This document shows, in pieces, positions 53,042-62,671 of a stretch of DNA of 64,000 bases. This stretch comes from Bradyrhizobium sp. RP6 (GTDB taxonomy: Bacteria > Pseudomonadota > Alphaproteobacteria > Rhizobiales > Xanthobacteraceae). Numbering within the stretch: position 1 is the first letter of the stretch; every line of letters starts with the position of its first letter. The notes below the pieces were generated by a model. The model was not told where the DNA came from, did not search any database, and saw only the letters and a program-made list of their open reading frames with translations. A program made the translations under genes and the position numbers. The stretch covers positions 62,001 through 126,000 of the forward strand of contig NZ_RQIT01000015.1 of NCBI RefSeq assembly GCF_003837805.1, given 5' to 3'.

Positions 53042-53764
53042 ATGCGCGAAATCGTCCTCGACACCGAAACGACCGGCCTCGATCCGCTCCGTGGCGACAG
53101 ACTCGTCGAAATCGGCTGCGTCGAGATCCTGAACCGCATGCCGACGGGACAGACCTTTCACGTCTACATCAACCCTGAACGGGACATGCCGGCGGAAGCG
53201 TTCGCGGTGCACGGATTGTCGTCCGAATTCCTGGCGACGAAGCCATTGTTCCACGAGGTCGCCGATGAATTTCTGGCGTTCATTGGCGACGCCCCGCTGG
53301 TGATCCACAACGCCTCGTTCGACATCGGCTTCATCAATGCCGAGCTTGACCGCATCAAGCGCGCCGCGATCCCGCGCGAGCGGCTGGTGGACACGCTGCT
53401 GCTGGCGCGCCGCAAGCATCCCGGCGTGTCGAACCGGCTCGACGATCTCTGCTCGCGCTATGCGATCGACAATTCACGCCGCACCAAGCACGGCGCGCTG
53501 CTGGACGCCGAGCTGCTGGCTGAGGTCTATGTCGATCTGGTCGGGGCGCGGCAGTCGCAGCTGTTGCTGGCTTCTGACACCCAGGAAATCCGCGTCAATG
53601 CGGCCGGCGATGCGCCGCGGCGGCAGCGCCTGGTGCCGCTCGCGCCGCGGATTTCGGAGGCCGAGCGAGAGGCCCATCGGGCCTTCATCGCGACACTCGG
53701 CGACAAGGCGATCTGGAACGAGTACCTGCCCGCTCCAGCCCCCGTGGCAGTCGGTCAGGCCTGA
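53042..53764 (+). CDS. dnaQ: DNA polymerase III epsilon subunit (3'-5' proofreading exonuclease)
   Basis: A 240-residue DEDDh exonuclease. Asp7 and Glu9 (LDTETTG) start motif I; NASFDIGFINAEL is motif II and the final His-Asp motif is in KHGALLDAELLAEVY. Its presence next to coaE near the origin is a conserved arrangement. The C-terminal Pro/Ala-rich tail would bind the polymerase alpha subunit. The stop codon overlaps that of the convergent secB. Confidence 0.94.
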   Translation: MREIVLDTETTGLDPLRGDRLVEIGCVEILNRMPTGQTFHVYINPERDMPAEAFAVHGLSSEFLATKPLFHEVADEFLAFIGDAPLVIHNASFDIGFINAELDRIKRAAIPRERLVDTLLLARRKHPGVSNRLDDLCSRYAIDNSRRTKHGALLDAELLAEVYVDLVGARQSQLLLASDTQEIRVNAAGDAPRRQRLVPLAPRISEAEREAHRAFIATLGDKAIWNEYLPAPAPVAVGQA

Positions 53765-54240
53765 CCGGCTTGACCCTGGGCGGCCATTTGCCGCTCCATG
53801 TTCTGGCGATACAGACCGACGAAGTCGACCGGATCCAGCATCAGGGGCGGGAACCCGCCGTCGCGCACCGCAGTTGCGATGATCTCGCGGGCAAACGGGA
53901 ACAACAGGCGCGGGCACTCGATCATGACCAGCGGGTGCAGGTTCTCCTTCGGCACATTGATGATCCGGAACACGCCGGCATAGGCGAGCTCGAACGAGAA
54001 CATCACCTTGCCTGCAGTCTCGGCCTTGCCCTCGACCGACAACGTCACCTCGAACTCCTGTTCGCTGAGATTGTTGGCGTTGACATTGATCTGGATATTG
54101 ATCTGCGGCGGCTGGCCCTGCTGCTGGAGCGAGCTCGGCGCGTTGGGATTTTCGAACGAGAGGTCCTTGGTATATTGCGCCAGCACGTTGAGCTGGGGAG
54201 CCTGGGCCGCCTCGGGAGGGGTGCCGTTACCGTTGGTCAT
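53755..54240 (-). CDS. secB: Protein-export chaperone SecB
   Basis: A 161-residue tetrameric chaperone that keeps preproteins unfolded for SecA. QPPQINIQINVNANNLSEQE is followed by FEVTLSVEGKA and PLMLDPVDFVGLYRQ, all family motifs. It is convergent with dnaQ, overlapping its stop by ten bases, and divergent from the Tim44-like gene. Confidence 0.95.
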   Translation of the reverse strand: MTNGNGTPPEAAQAPQLNVLAQYTKDLSFENPNAPSSLQQQGQPPQINIQINVNANNLSEQEFEVTLSVEGKAETAGKVMFSFELAYAGVFRIINVPKENLHPLVMIECPRLLFPFAREIIATAVRDGGFPPLMLDPVDFVGLYRQNMERQMAAQGQAGQA

Positions 54241-54637
54241 GAAAGTCTCTCCTTACCCGATTGGGGCTGAATTTCGCGGCGGTTGGCTAACATAGGGCCA
54301 CCTCGTTCCACAAGGACGAACGGTCCCGGATCGGGGATTCGGGCCGCGCCCGCGCTTTGGCGCCTGATCCTGCCCTTTTCGCGAAAACGGGCCCTAAACG
54401 ATTGAAGCTGCGCCATTTCCGGGCAGGATCGGGTTTCCCCTTAAGCATAAAACGCGCTACACTTGGCACTGTGCCAAAAGGCGCCATTGGCCGGGCAAGA
54501 TTTCGTGCCTACATCCCACGGACCGGACGCGGATCCAAAATGGTGATGTAGACTTGCCGTTTCCGTAGGGAACGGTCTACTGGCCGGATTGATTTTCCCG
54601 GCAACGACCCCTGAAAAGACCAGAAAGCGAATACGAC
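54241..54637. other. Gap between secB and the Tim44-like gene
   Basis: 397 bases with no gene found on either strand. It contains a perfect 15-base palindrome TTGGCACTGTGCCAA at 54463-54477 that may be an operator. A possible AT-rich promoter (TTAAGCATAAAA) lies just before it. The fxsA gene sometimes found here in related genomes was not found. Confidence 0.6.
54463..54477. promoter_or_regulatory. Perfect palindrome, possible operator
   Basis: TTGGCAC-T-GTGCCAA, with arms of seven bases around one central T. It is about 160 bases upstream of the Tim44-like start and 220 bases upstream of secB. Confidence 0.5.
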
Positions 54638-55345
54638 GTGGACATCTACACCATCATATTCCTGGCGCTGGCAGTCTTCATCTTTCTGAGACTGCGTAGC
54701 GTGCTGGGGCAGCGCACGGGCAACGAGCGGCCGCCGTTCGACCGCACCGCCGCCCGCAATGCGCTGGGAGGTGCCCAGGACAACAACGTCGTGACCGTGC
54801 CGGGCAAGGTGATCGACCAGGCCCCGCTGGCGCCGACGGCCGAACCGACCCCGCCCTCCGATCGCTGGAAGGGGCTGACCGAACCCGGCACTGCGCTGGC
54901 GCAGGGCCTCGATGCCATCCTCGAGAAGGATTCCACTTTCGATCCGCGCCATTTCATCTCGGGCGCCCGCGGCGCCTACGAGATGATCGTGCTGGCCTTC
55001 GCCAATGGCGACCGCCGCGCGCTGCGCGATCTGTTATCGTCGGACGTCTATGACAGTTTCGATGCCGCGATCAAGGAACGCGAGAAGAACGAGCAGAAGA
55101 CCGAGACGCGCTTCGTCTCGATCGACAAGGCCGAACTCGTCGGCGCCGAGCTGCGCGACCGCACCGCCCAGCTCACCGTGCGCTTCGTTTCGCAGATGAT
55201 CTCGGCCACCCGCGACAAGGCCGGCAACATCGTCGACGGCAGCGCCGATACGGTCGCCGACATCACCGACATTTGGACTTTCGCCCGCGACATCTCCTCT
55301 CGCGATCCGAACTGGAAGCTGGTTGGCACCGGAAGCGCGAACTAA
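54638..55345 (+). CDS. Tim44/TimA family inner-membrane protein
   Basis: A 235-residue protein with an N-terminal membrane segment (about residues 3-20) and a Tim44-type domain from about residue 85 (ILEKDSTFDPRHFISGARGAYEMIV ... ITDIWTFARDISSRDPNWKLVGTGSAN). Bacterial members are thought to help protein translocation or assembly at the inner membrane. The start is a GTG at 54638. It overlaps the next gene, mltA, by about 23 bases. Confidence 0.82.
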   Translation: MDIYTIIFLALAVFIFLRLRSVLGQRTGNERPPFDRTAARNALGGAQDNNVVTVPGKVIDQAPLAPTAEPTPPSDRWKGLTEPGTALAQGLDAILEKDSTFDPRHFISGARGAYEMIVLAFANGDRRALRDLLSSDVYDSFDAAIKEREKNEQKTETRFVSIDKAELVGAELRDRTAQLTVRFVSQMISATRDKAGNIVDGSADTVADITDIWTFARDISSRDPNWKLVGTGSAN

Positions 55346-56897
55346 GGTCTTTCTGAAGAACAGCGCGACGGCGCTTTGCGCGTGCGCCGTCGTGCTCTCG
55401 TCGTTTTCGCTCGGTGCCGAGGCGGCGCGGCGCCACCATCGCAGCCATCATCATCACGCCCGGCAATTGCCGGCCGCCCCGCCGCGGGCCTTGCCCTATC
55501 CGCAGCTCTCCCTGCCGTTCGAAATTCCCGGCGCGCAATATCTGCCGCTGGCCTGGGCCGACGTGAAGGGCTGGGACGACGACAATCATCTTGCCGCCTA
55601 CAAGACGTTCCGCGCCAGCTGCCGGCCGGTCAATGCGCAGAACGGCGCGGCCGAGCCCAAGGTCTTCGAACCCAAGGCCTTCGAACCTAAGGCCTTCGAA
55701 CCTAAGGCCTTGGGCACATCGCTGAGCGAGCCTTGCCGGGCTGCCAAGACGCTCGATCTCGCCGACGACGCCAAGGCGAAGACCTTCTTCGAGGAGAATT
55801 TCACGCCGCTGCGGATCTCGCGCCTCGGCGAGCCCGACGGTTTCGTCACCGGCTATTACGAGCCGGTGCTGGAGGGGTCGCGCACGCAAACCGATGTCTA
55901 CAACGTGCCGGTCTATCGCCGTCCGTCGAATCTGTTCGTGCGCGGCTACAAGCAGGATTCGCTCAGCCTGCCCAACAAGGGCCCGGTCTATCGCAAGATC
56001 GGCCGCCGCAAGCTCGTGCCCTATTACGACCGCGGCGAGATCGAGGACGGCAAGATCGCCGGCCGCGGACTGGAGATCGCCTGGCTCAAGGATCCGACCG
56101 ATCTTCTGTTCGCCCAGATCCAGGGATCGGCACGGATCAAGTTCGAGGACGGCAGCTCGGTTCGGCTCAATTACGACGCCTATAACGGCTACCCCTATAC
56201 GGCCGTCGGCCGCATCCTGATCGAGCGCGGCATCATCCCGAAAGAGGAGATGTCGATGCAGAAGATCAGGGAGTGGATGGCGCAGAATCCCGATGGCGCC
56301 AAGGAGCTGCGCCGCGCGAACCGTGCCTATATCTTCTTCCGCGAGGTCAACCTCTCCGACAAGGACGAGGCGGTGGGCGCGCAAGGCATTCCGCTGACCG
56401 CCGGCCGCTCGATCGCGGTCGACAAATCGCTGCATGTCTACGGCACGCCGTTCTTCATCGAGGGCGAGCTGCCGATCGAGTCCGAACGCGCCAAGACGCC
56501 GTTTCACCGGCTGATGATCGCGCAGGACACCGGTTCGGCCATCATCGGCCCCGCACGCGCCGATCTGTTTTTCGGCGCCGGCCAGGAGGCCGGCCGTGTC
56601 TCCGGGCGGCTGCGCCATCCCATGCGTTTCGTGATGCTGGTGCCGAAGAGCCTCGATCCCGGCCCGCGCGCCGCGAAGTTGCCGATACCGGACCCCAGGC
56701 CCTCGGAGAAGATCGCAAAGCTGTTTCCGCAAACCGACCCGGCAAAGACGGGCACGCCTGTTGCCGCAGCGGCGCAAGGCAAGAACGAAACGGTTGCCAT
56801 CGCCGGCCCCGTTCCGCTACCGGTGCCGCGTCCCGCGATCGACCCTGCCGCTGAGCCGCGTCGACCGGTGAAGAATCGTCCTCATCGGCAGCAATGA
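55323..56897 (+). CDS. mltA: Membrane-bound lytic murein transglycosylase MltA family
   Basis: A 524-residue peptidoglycan lytic transglycosylase that yields 1,6-anhydromuropeptides. A signal segment (about 12-34, ACAVVLSSFSLGAEA) is followed by a His-rich stretch (RRHHRSHHHH) and a tandem repeat EPKAF (three to four units near residues 110-130). The core has GEPDGFVTGYYEPVLEG and the catalytic-domain end AQDTGSAIIGPARADLFFG; Pro-rich tail beyond. The start is probably a TTG at 55323 overlapping the Tim44-like gene, so coupled translation is likely. Confidence 0.86.
   Translation: MAPEARTKVFLKNSATALCACAVVLSSFSLGAEAARRHHRSHHHHARQLPAAPPRALPYPQLSLPFEIPGAQYLPLAWADVKGWDDDNHLAAYKTFRASCRPVNAQNGAAEPKVFEPKAFEPKAFEPKALGTSLSEPCRAAKTLDLADDAKAKTFFEENFTPLRISRLGEPDGFVTGYYEPVLEGSRTQTDVYNVPVYRRPSNLFVRGYKQDSLSLPNKGPVYRKIGRRKLVPYYDRGEIEDGKIAGRGLEIAWLKDPTDLLFAQIQGSARIKFEDGSSVRLNYDAYNGYPYTAVGRILIERGIIPKEEMSMQKIREWMAQNPDGAKELRRANRAYIFFREVNLSDKDEAVGAQGIPLTAGRSIAVDKSLHVYGTPFFIEGELPIESERAKTPFHRLMIAQDTGSAIIGPARADLFFGAGQEAGRVSGRLRHPMRFVMLVPKSLDPGPRAAKLPIPDPRPSEKIAKLFPQTDPAKTGTPVAAAAQGKNETVAIAGPVPLPVPRPAIDPAAEPRRPVKNRPHRQQ
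55659..55712 (+). repeat. Tandem 15-base repeat inside mltA
   Basis: About three to four copies of a 15-base unit (TTCGAACCTAAGGCC with one C/T variation) encode repeated FEPKA. The copies are nearly identical at DNA level, which implies recent slippage. Confidence 0.85.
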
Positions 56898-57484
56898 AAC
56901 GATCGTCCCGTCCGCCCGTGCTGGAGCCTCGCCCCTCGCCGCGCCGCCGTGCGCTGAGCGAGGAGGAGCGCGAGCTGTGGGACCTCGTTTCGAAGCATGT
57001 CAAGCCGCTGAGGAAGTACCGCGCGCCGAAGGCGCATGCCGCGCCGCGCGCTGAATCGTCACCGGCCGTGACTGCCACGCGACCGGCGTCATCGCCGCGG
57101 CCCATCGCCGCCACGCCGGCGCCGCGCGTGGCGAAGCCGTCCATTCCGCCCCTCGCGCCGCTTGGCAAGCGCGAGCGGACAAAACTGTCGCGCGGTCGCA
57201 GCGAGATCGAGGCGCGGCTCGACCTGCACGGCATGACCCAGATGCGCGCCCATCGCGCGCTGGCCGGCTTCCTGCACCGCGCCCATCAGGACGGCCTGAC
57301 CTTCGTGCTCGTCATCACCGGCAAGGGCCGCAGCGGCGGCGAAAGCGGCGTTCTCCGCCGCCAGGTGCCGGAATGGCTCAGCCTGCCCGAATTCCGCGCC
57401 TTCGTCGTCGGCTTCGAAGAGGCCGCCATCGGTCATGGCGGCGAGGGCGCGCTGTATGTACGGATCAGGCGGGCGAGGTCTTAG
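56894..57484 (+). CDS. Smr domain protein
   Basis: A 196-residue protein with a disordered Ala/Pro-rich N-terminus and a C-terminal Smr (small MutS-related) domain: RLDLHGMTQMRAHRALAGFL (catalytic DLHG), VITGKGRSGGESGVLRRQV (H/TGKG motif). Smr domains are RNA or DNA nucleases. It starts with ATGA overlapping the mltA stop by four bases and is co-transcribed. Confidence 0.88.
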   Translation: MKRSSRPPVLEPRPSPRRRALSEEERELWDLVSKHVKPLRKYRAPKAHAAPRAESSPAVTATRPASSPRPIAATPAPRVAKPSIPPLAPLGKRERTKLSRGRSEIEARLDLHGMTQMRAHRALAGFLHRAHQDGLTFVLVITGKGRSGGESGVLRRQVPEWLSLPEFRAFVVGFEEAAIGHGGEGALYVRIRRARS

Positions 57485-58605
57485 AACGGCCGCACGATTC
57501 CGACGCGTGGGATCAGGGTCAGGATCAAGCCGCAGACGTTTGTCTTCTGATCCTCCGCCGGAATCAGCGCAGCCTCCTGCTTGGCCGGCAGCATCTTCAC
57601 CGCATGCAGGATCAGGAACATGCAGACCGCCCAGTTCGAGATCCAGCGCGAATAGTCGAACACCATCGCGAACATCACGACGTAGGCGAGGCTGACTCCA
57701 ATCAGCGCCGCGACGACGAGGCGGCGGTGCGTTTCGCTGGCGAGTGCGCCGATCAGGCGCGCAAGATAGCGCCACAACGGCGTGTGCAGCCAGATCAGCA
57801 GGACGAACACGGGCACGCCGAGAATGTTGTGCGGCAGGCGGCCCCAGGTGTCGGCAACCTCCTTCGCCAGCGGCTGGTACCAGATGTAGGCAAATTGCAG
57901 CAGGTCGGTCCGCGCAGGATCGGCCATCCGGCTCTTCAGATAGGCCACGAAATCCGCTTCGGGGATCGGCATCGTTCCCAGGAATTGCGCCGCGAAGAAC
58001 AGTGCGGAGATGATGAGCACGGCAACGGCGCCGAAAGCGACGTTGCTGCGGTTGCTGCCGTAGGTCAGGTAGTGCCTGAGCACGACGATGGTGATGATCG
58101 TCGGCACATACATCAAGAGATGAATGTGATGGATCAGCACGAGGACGATCGAGAACAGCGCGGCCGTGGCAACGAACAGCAGCGAGCCCGCGGGCATCAG
58201 CAGCAGGATGATCGCCAGCGCGCAGCCGTAGATGTCGAAATGGCCGAGCGTGTGCATGAAGTTCTTCAGGAAGAACGGGGAGCCCGCGGTGAAGACGAAC
58301 AGCGGCAGCGTCCTCGTGGTGAAGCCGAAGGTCTTCTGGAACAGTCTTGCGTAAAGCGCTGATGTCGCCAGCCACGTCGCCCCGCCGAGCGCGAACACCA
58401 GCCAGACCGGCACCTTGTCGGTGAAGAGGGCGACGACCGCTCCGATCAGCGCGCGCTTGATGAAGCCGAAATGATAGTCGACGAGGAGGTGAATGTAGGG
58501 GACGTAAGGCGGCAGCTGGATCTTGTGGACGAAGACGCCAATGATGACCGCCGCGTTGATCGCGAGCAGCAGACGCCAGGGATTTTGCAGGATGCGCCCG
58601 GTCAC
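57481..58605 (-). CDS. Polytopic membrane protein of unknown function
   Basis: A 374-residue protein with about eight to ten hydrophobic segments. Conserved-looking features are HLLVDYHFGFIKRALIGA and YGCALAIILLLMPAG, and a hydrophilic loop about residues 225-250. The shape resembles bacterial glycosyltransferase-type or acyltransferase-type membrane proteins, but no family is recognised with confidence. The start is a GTG at 58605. It is convergent with the Smr gene and downstream of a family C repeat. Confidence 0.65.
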   Translation of the reverse strand: MTGRILQNPWRLLLAINAAVIIGVFVHKIQLPPYVPYIHLLVDYHFGFIKRALIGAVVALFTDKVPVWLVFALGGATWLATSALYARLFQKTFGFTTRTLPLFVFTAGSPFFLKNFMHTLGHFDIYGCALAIILLLMPAGSLLFVATAALFSIVLVLIHHIHLLMYVPTIITIVVLRHYLTYGSNRSNVAFGAVAVLIISALFFAAQFLGTMPIPEADFVAYLKSRMADPARTDLLQFAYIWYQPLAKEVADTWGRLPHNILGVPVFVLLIWLHTPLWRYLARLIGALASETHRRLVVAALIGVSLAYVVMFAMVFDYSRWISNWAVCMFLILHAVKMLPAKQEAALIPAEDQKTNVCGLILTLIPRVGIVRPF

Positions 58606-58638
58606 GCCCCACCCGAACTGGTGAGAGCAACCTCCGCT

Positions 58639-58768
58639 GTCGCCCCGGGCAAGCGAAGCGCGACCCGGGACCCATAACCACAGGCAGTCGTTTGTGCCGG
58701 GATCGGAGCCGCCATCTGCTTCAACAAGGACCGCTGGTGGTTATGGGTCCCTGCTTTCGCAGGGACGA
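58639..58768. repeat. Family C palindromic repeat
   Basis: GTCGCCCCGGGCAAGCGAAG and GACCCGGGACCCATAACCAC pair with GTGGTTATGGGTCCC and GCAGGGACGACC. It lies between the membrane protein and hslU on the same strand. Confidence 0.7.
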
Positions 58769-58797
58769 CCGCGGATAGATAGCGGACTGAATCAAAA

Positions 58798-60102
<1,305 letters not shown>

Positions 60103-60154
60103 GTGTGCTTAGCTAGGGTCAGATGCACGCCGGGACAAGCCGCTTTTTTGGCCG

Positions 60155-60772
60155 TCAGATGATCGGCGGGCCCGATTGCCATTGTTTCACGCCCTCGATC
60201 GGATGAATCAGCATCAGGATGTTGAGCGTCAGATTGTCGCGAATATGGAGTGCCAGCACGATCTCGAAGGCGAGGCCGAGCAGGACAGTGACCGGGGCGG
60301 GCAGCACGCGCGCGGCGAGGAACCCCAGCACCATGAACAGCGTGTCCGAAACCGAATTGACGATGCTGTCGCCGTAATAATCCAGCGAGATCGTGCCGGC
60401 GCGATAGCGCTCGATGATGAACGGCGAGTTCTCGACGATCTCCCAGGCGCCCTCGATCAGCATCGCGATGATCAGCCGGACGGGCCACGACAGGGTCAGG
60501 AACGGCGATCGAGCGAACAGCAGCCAGGTCAGGCCGTAGAACAGGAAGCCGTGCAGCACGTGCGAAAAACTGTACCAGTCGGCGATGTGCTGCGAATTCT
60601 CTGAGCTGTTCACCACGCCATGCCAGAGCTTGATGGTGCCGCAGGTGCAGATCGGCACGCGCCCCATCGCGAACAGGATCGAGGCCTGCAGCGCCAGCAG
60701 CAGCAGCGCGATGCCGGCCCAGGCGAACGGCGGGACCGCGACCTTGCTCTCGCGCGCCTGCACCAGCGTCAC
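60155..60772 (-). CDS. DUF2585 family membrane protein
   Basis: A 205-residue protein with about five membrane segments and two cysteines (PICTCGTIKLWHG), plus VENSPFIIERYRAGTISLDY, all typical of DUF2585/UPF0314. Function unknown. The GTG start overlaps the stop of the preceding GNAT gene by four bases, so translation is probably coupled. Confidence 0.85.
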   Translation of the reverse strand: MTLVQARESKVAVPPFAWAGIALLLLALQASILFAMGRVPICTCGTIKLWHGVVNSSENSQHIADWYSFSHVLHGFLFYGLTWLLFARSPFLTLSWPVRLIIAMLIEGAWEIVENSPFIIERYRAGTISLDYYGDSIVNSVSDTLFMVLGFLAARVLPAPVTVLLGLAFEIVLALHIRDNLTLNILMLIHPIEGVKQWQSGPPII

Positions 60773-61254
60773 GGTTCGCGCACCATCAGCAGTGCCGGAC
60801 CATCAGGCGTCTCCACCATGCGGTCGCGGATGAATCCCGCCTTCTCGTAAGCGCGGATCGCGCGTGCGTTGAGCGGATCCGGATCGGTGACCATGCGCGG
60901 CAAGCCCTGCCGCAGCTGCTCGTCGACGAACGCGCGGATGAACGCCGAACCGTGGCCGCGTCCGATCATGCCGCTTTCTCCGATGAACTGGTCGATCCCA
61001 CGCGTGCCCTCCGGTTGCGGCCCGAAGCCCGTATTCCAGGCGGTCAGGCGGTAGCATTGAAGATAGCCGAATGGCTTGTCGCCGGCCAACACGATGAACT
61101 GGTCCATGGCGGGCTCGATGAGGTCACCGCTCACCAGCGCAAACTGCTCGTCCGGATCGCCCCACCACTCCCTGACATGCGCCTCACCCAGCCATCGCCG
61201 GATCAGCGGCAGGTCGGCCCTGGTCATCGGGCGGAAGGCATAGGCGGTCGGCAT
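60769..61254 (-). CDS. GNAT family N-acetyltransferase (AacA-like)
   Basis: A 161-residue acetyltransferase. RPMTRADLPLIRRWLGEAHV and EWWGDPDEQF resemble the AAC(6')-Ib-type or siderophore-type GNATs, and the acetyl-CoA loop is IGRGHGSAFIR, with ALNARAIRAYEKAGF in the last conserved block. The natural substrate is unknown; no resistance role should be assumed. It lies three bases behind hslV. Confidence 0.82.
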   Translation of the reverse strand: MPTAYAFRPMTRADLPLIRRWLGEAHVREWWGDPDEQFALVSGDLIEPAMDQFIVLAGDKPFGYLQCYRLTAWNTGFGPQPEGTRGIDQFIGESGMIGRGHGSAFIRAFVDEQLRQGLPRMVTDPDPLNARAIRAYEKAGFIRDRMVETPDGPALLMVREP

Positions 61255-61257
61255 CGC

Positions 61258-61818
61258 CTAGCCAGTCGCCAGGCTCTCAATGGTCAAATTGCGGTTGGTG
61301 TAGACGCAGATGTCGGCAGCGATGTCGAGGGAGCGGCGGACGATGGTCTCGGCGTCCTTGTCGGTGTCGAGCAGGGCCCGTGCCGCCGCAAGGGCATAGT
61401 TGCCGCCGGAGCCGATCGCCATCACGCCGGCCTCGGGCTCGAGCACGTCGCCGGTGCCTGTCAGCACCAGGGAGACGTCCTTGTCGGCGACGATCATCAT
61501 GGCCTCCAGCCGCCTTAGGTAGCGGTCGGTGCGCCAGTCCTTGGCGAGCTCGACCGCGGCCCGGGTCAGCTGTCCCGGATATTGCTCGAGTTTGGCTTCC
61601 AGCCGCTCGAACAGTGTGAAGGCGTCGGCCGTCGCGCCGGCAAAGCCACCGATGACGTCGCCCTTGCCGAGCTTGCGGACCTTCTTGGCGTTGGACTTGA
61701 TCACGGTCTGGCCGATCGAGACCTGGCCGTCGCCGCCGACCACCACCTTGCCGCCCTTGCGGACCGTCAAGATCGTGGTGCCGTGCCAGACCGGCGAGCT
61801 ATTCTGGGAAGCCTGCAT
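61258..61818 (-). CDS. hslV: HslV peptidase of the HslUV protease
   Basis: A 186-residue proteasome-like Thr protease. The mature N-terminal Thr is at residue 14 in WHGTTILTVRKGG, after a 13-residue propeptide, and VIGGFAGATADAFTLF and MAIGSGGNYALAAARAL are family motifs. It forms a double hexamer capped by HslU. It is divergent from hisB. Confidence 0.96.
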   Translation of the reverse strand: MQASQNSSPVWHGTTILTVRKGGKVVVGGDGQVSIGQTVIKSNAKKVRKLGKGDVIGGFAGATADAFTLFERLEAKLEQYPGQLTRAAVELAKDWRTDRYLRRLEAMMIVADKDVSLVLTGTGDVLEPEAGVMAIGSGGNYALAAARALLDTDKDAETIVRRSLDIAADICVYTNRNLTIESLATG

Positions 61819-61996
61819 GGATGATCCTCGTTGTCCGGCTTGATTTAGGCGGTCGTGGCTAAGGGCACAACGGGCCGTTCCGGCCCTAGATTCCGCTCAC
61901 CATAGGCGGAAGTGTTGGCCTGCCCGAGCGTTCCCGCAGTAGCGAAGGCGTCATTTGGCTGTTAAAAGACCGCCGTTTTCGGCTCCCTAGCTAGGA

Positions 61997-62012
61997 TGAA
62001 AGCCAGCTTTCA
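61997..62012. promoter_or_regulatory. Palindrome adjoining the hisB start
   Basis: TGAAAGC-CA-GCTTTCA, perfect seven-base arms, ends immediately before the hisB ATG and covers the place of a ribosome site. An AGGA lies just before it. Confidence 0.5.
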
Positions 62013-62606
62013 ATGCGCACCGCGACGATCAAGCGCAAGACCAAGGAAACCGACATCGAGGCCTCCGTGAACCTCGATGGCACCGGCGTGTCCAATATCG
62101 CGACCGGCATCGGCTTTTTCGACCATATGCTCGATCTCCTCGCCCGCCATTCCCGCATCGACCTCACGGTCAAGGCGGTGGGCGACCTGCACATTGATCA
62201 TCACCATACCACCGAAGACACCGGCATCGCGCTGGGCCAGGCGGTCAGGCAGGCGCTCGGCAACATGGCGGGCATCACCCGCTATGCCGGCGTGCACATG
62301 CCCATGGACGAGACGCTCTCGCGCGTGGTCATCGACATCTCGGGCCGCCCGTTCCTAGTGTTCAAGGTCGAGTTTCCCCGCGACAAGATCGGCGAGTTCG
62401 ACACCGAGCTGGTGCGCGAGTGGTTCCAGGCCTTCGCCATCAACGCCGGCGTGACTCTCCACGTCGAGACCCTATATGGCGATAACAGCCACCATATCGC
62501 CGAGTCCTGCTTCAAGGGTCTGGCGCGGGCGCTGCGGGCGGCGGTCGCGATCGATCCGAAGGCGGCGGGCGAAATCCCGTCCACCAAGGGCTCGCTCGGC
62601 GGCTGA
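62013..62606 (+). CDS. hisB: Imidazoleglycerol-phosphate dehydratase
   Basis: A 197-residue manganese enzyme of histidine biosynthesis. The metal-binding His clusters DHHHTTED and GDNSHHIAE, plus FFDHMLDLLARHS, are present; it is the single-function form without the phosphatase. It begins the his operon hisB-DUF2628-hisH-hisA on the plus strand. Confidence 0.96.
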   Translation: MRTATIKRKTKETDIEASVNLDGTGVSNIATGIGFFDHMLDLLARHSRIDLTVKAVGDLHIDHHHTTEDTGIALGQAVRQALGNMAGITRYAGVHMPMDETLSRVVIDISGRPFLVFKVEFPRDKIGEFDTELVREWFQAFAINAGVTLHVETLYGDNSHHIAESCFKGLARALRAAVAIDPKAAGEIPSTKGSLGG

Positions 62607-62671
62607 CATCTTCGTCTCGGTGGCAAAACGCTGCCGGCGGCATCACTGAATTCGAAGAACGGGGCATCACC

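Noticed and set aside
54287..54551. fxsA gene between secB and the Tim44-like gene
   Set aside because: Neither strand encodes the hydrophobic pattern of FxsA; the frames are Arg/Pro-rich shadows.
60769..61254. Aminoglycoside resistance gene
   Set aside because: Only general resemblance to AAC(6')-type GNATs; location inside a housekeeping operon argues for another substrate.
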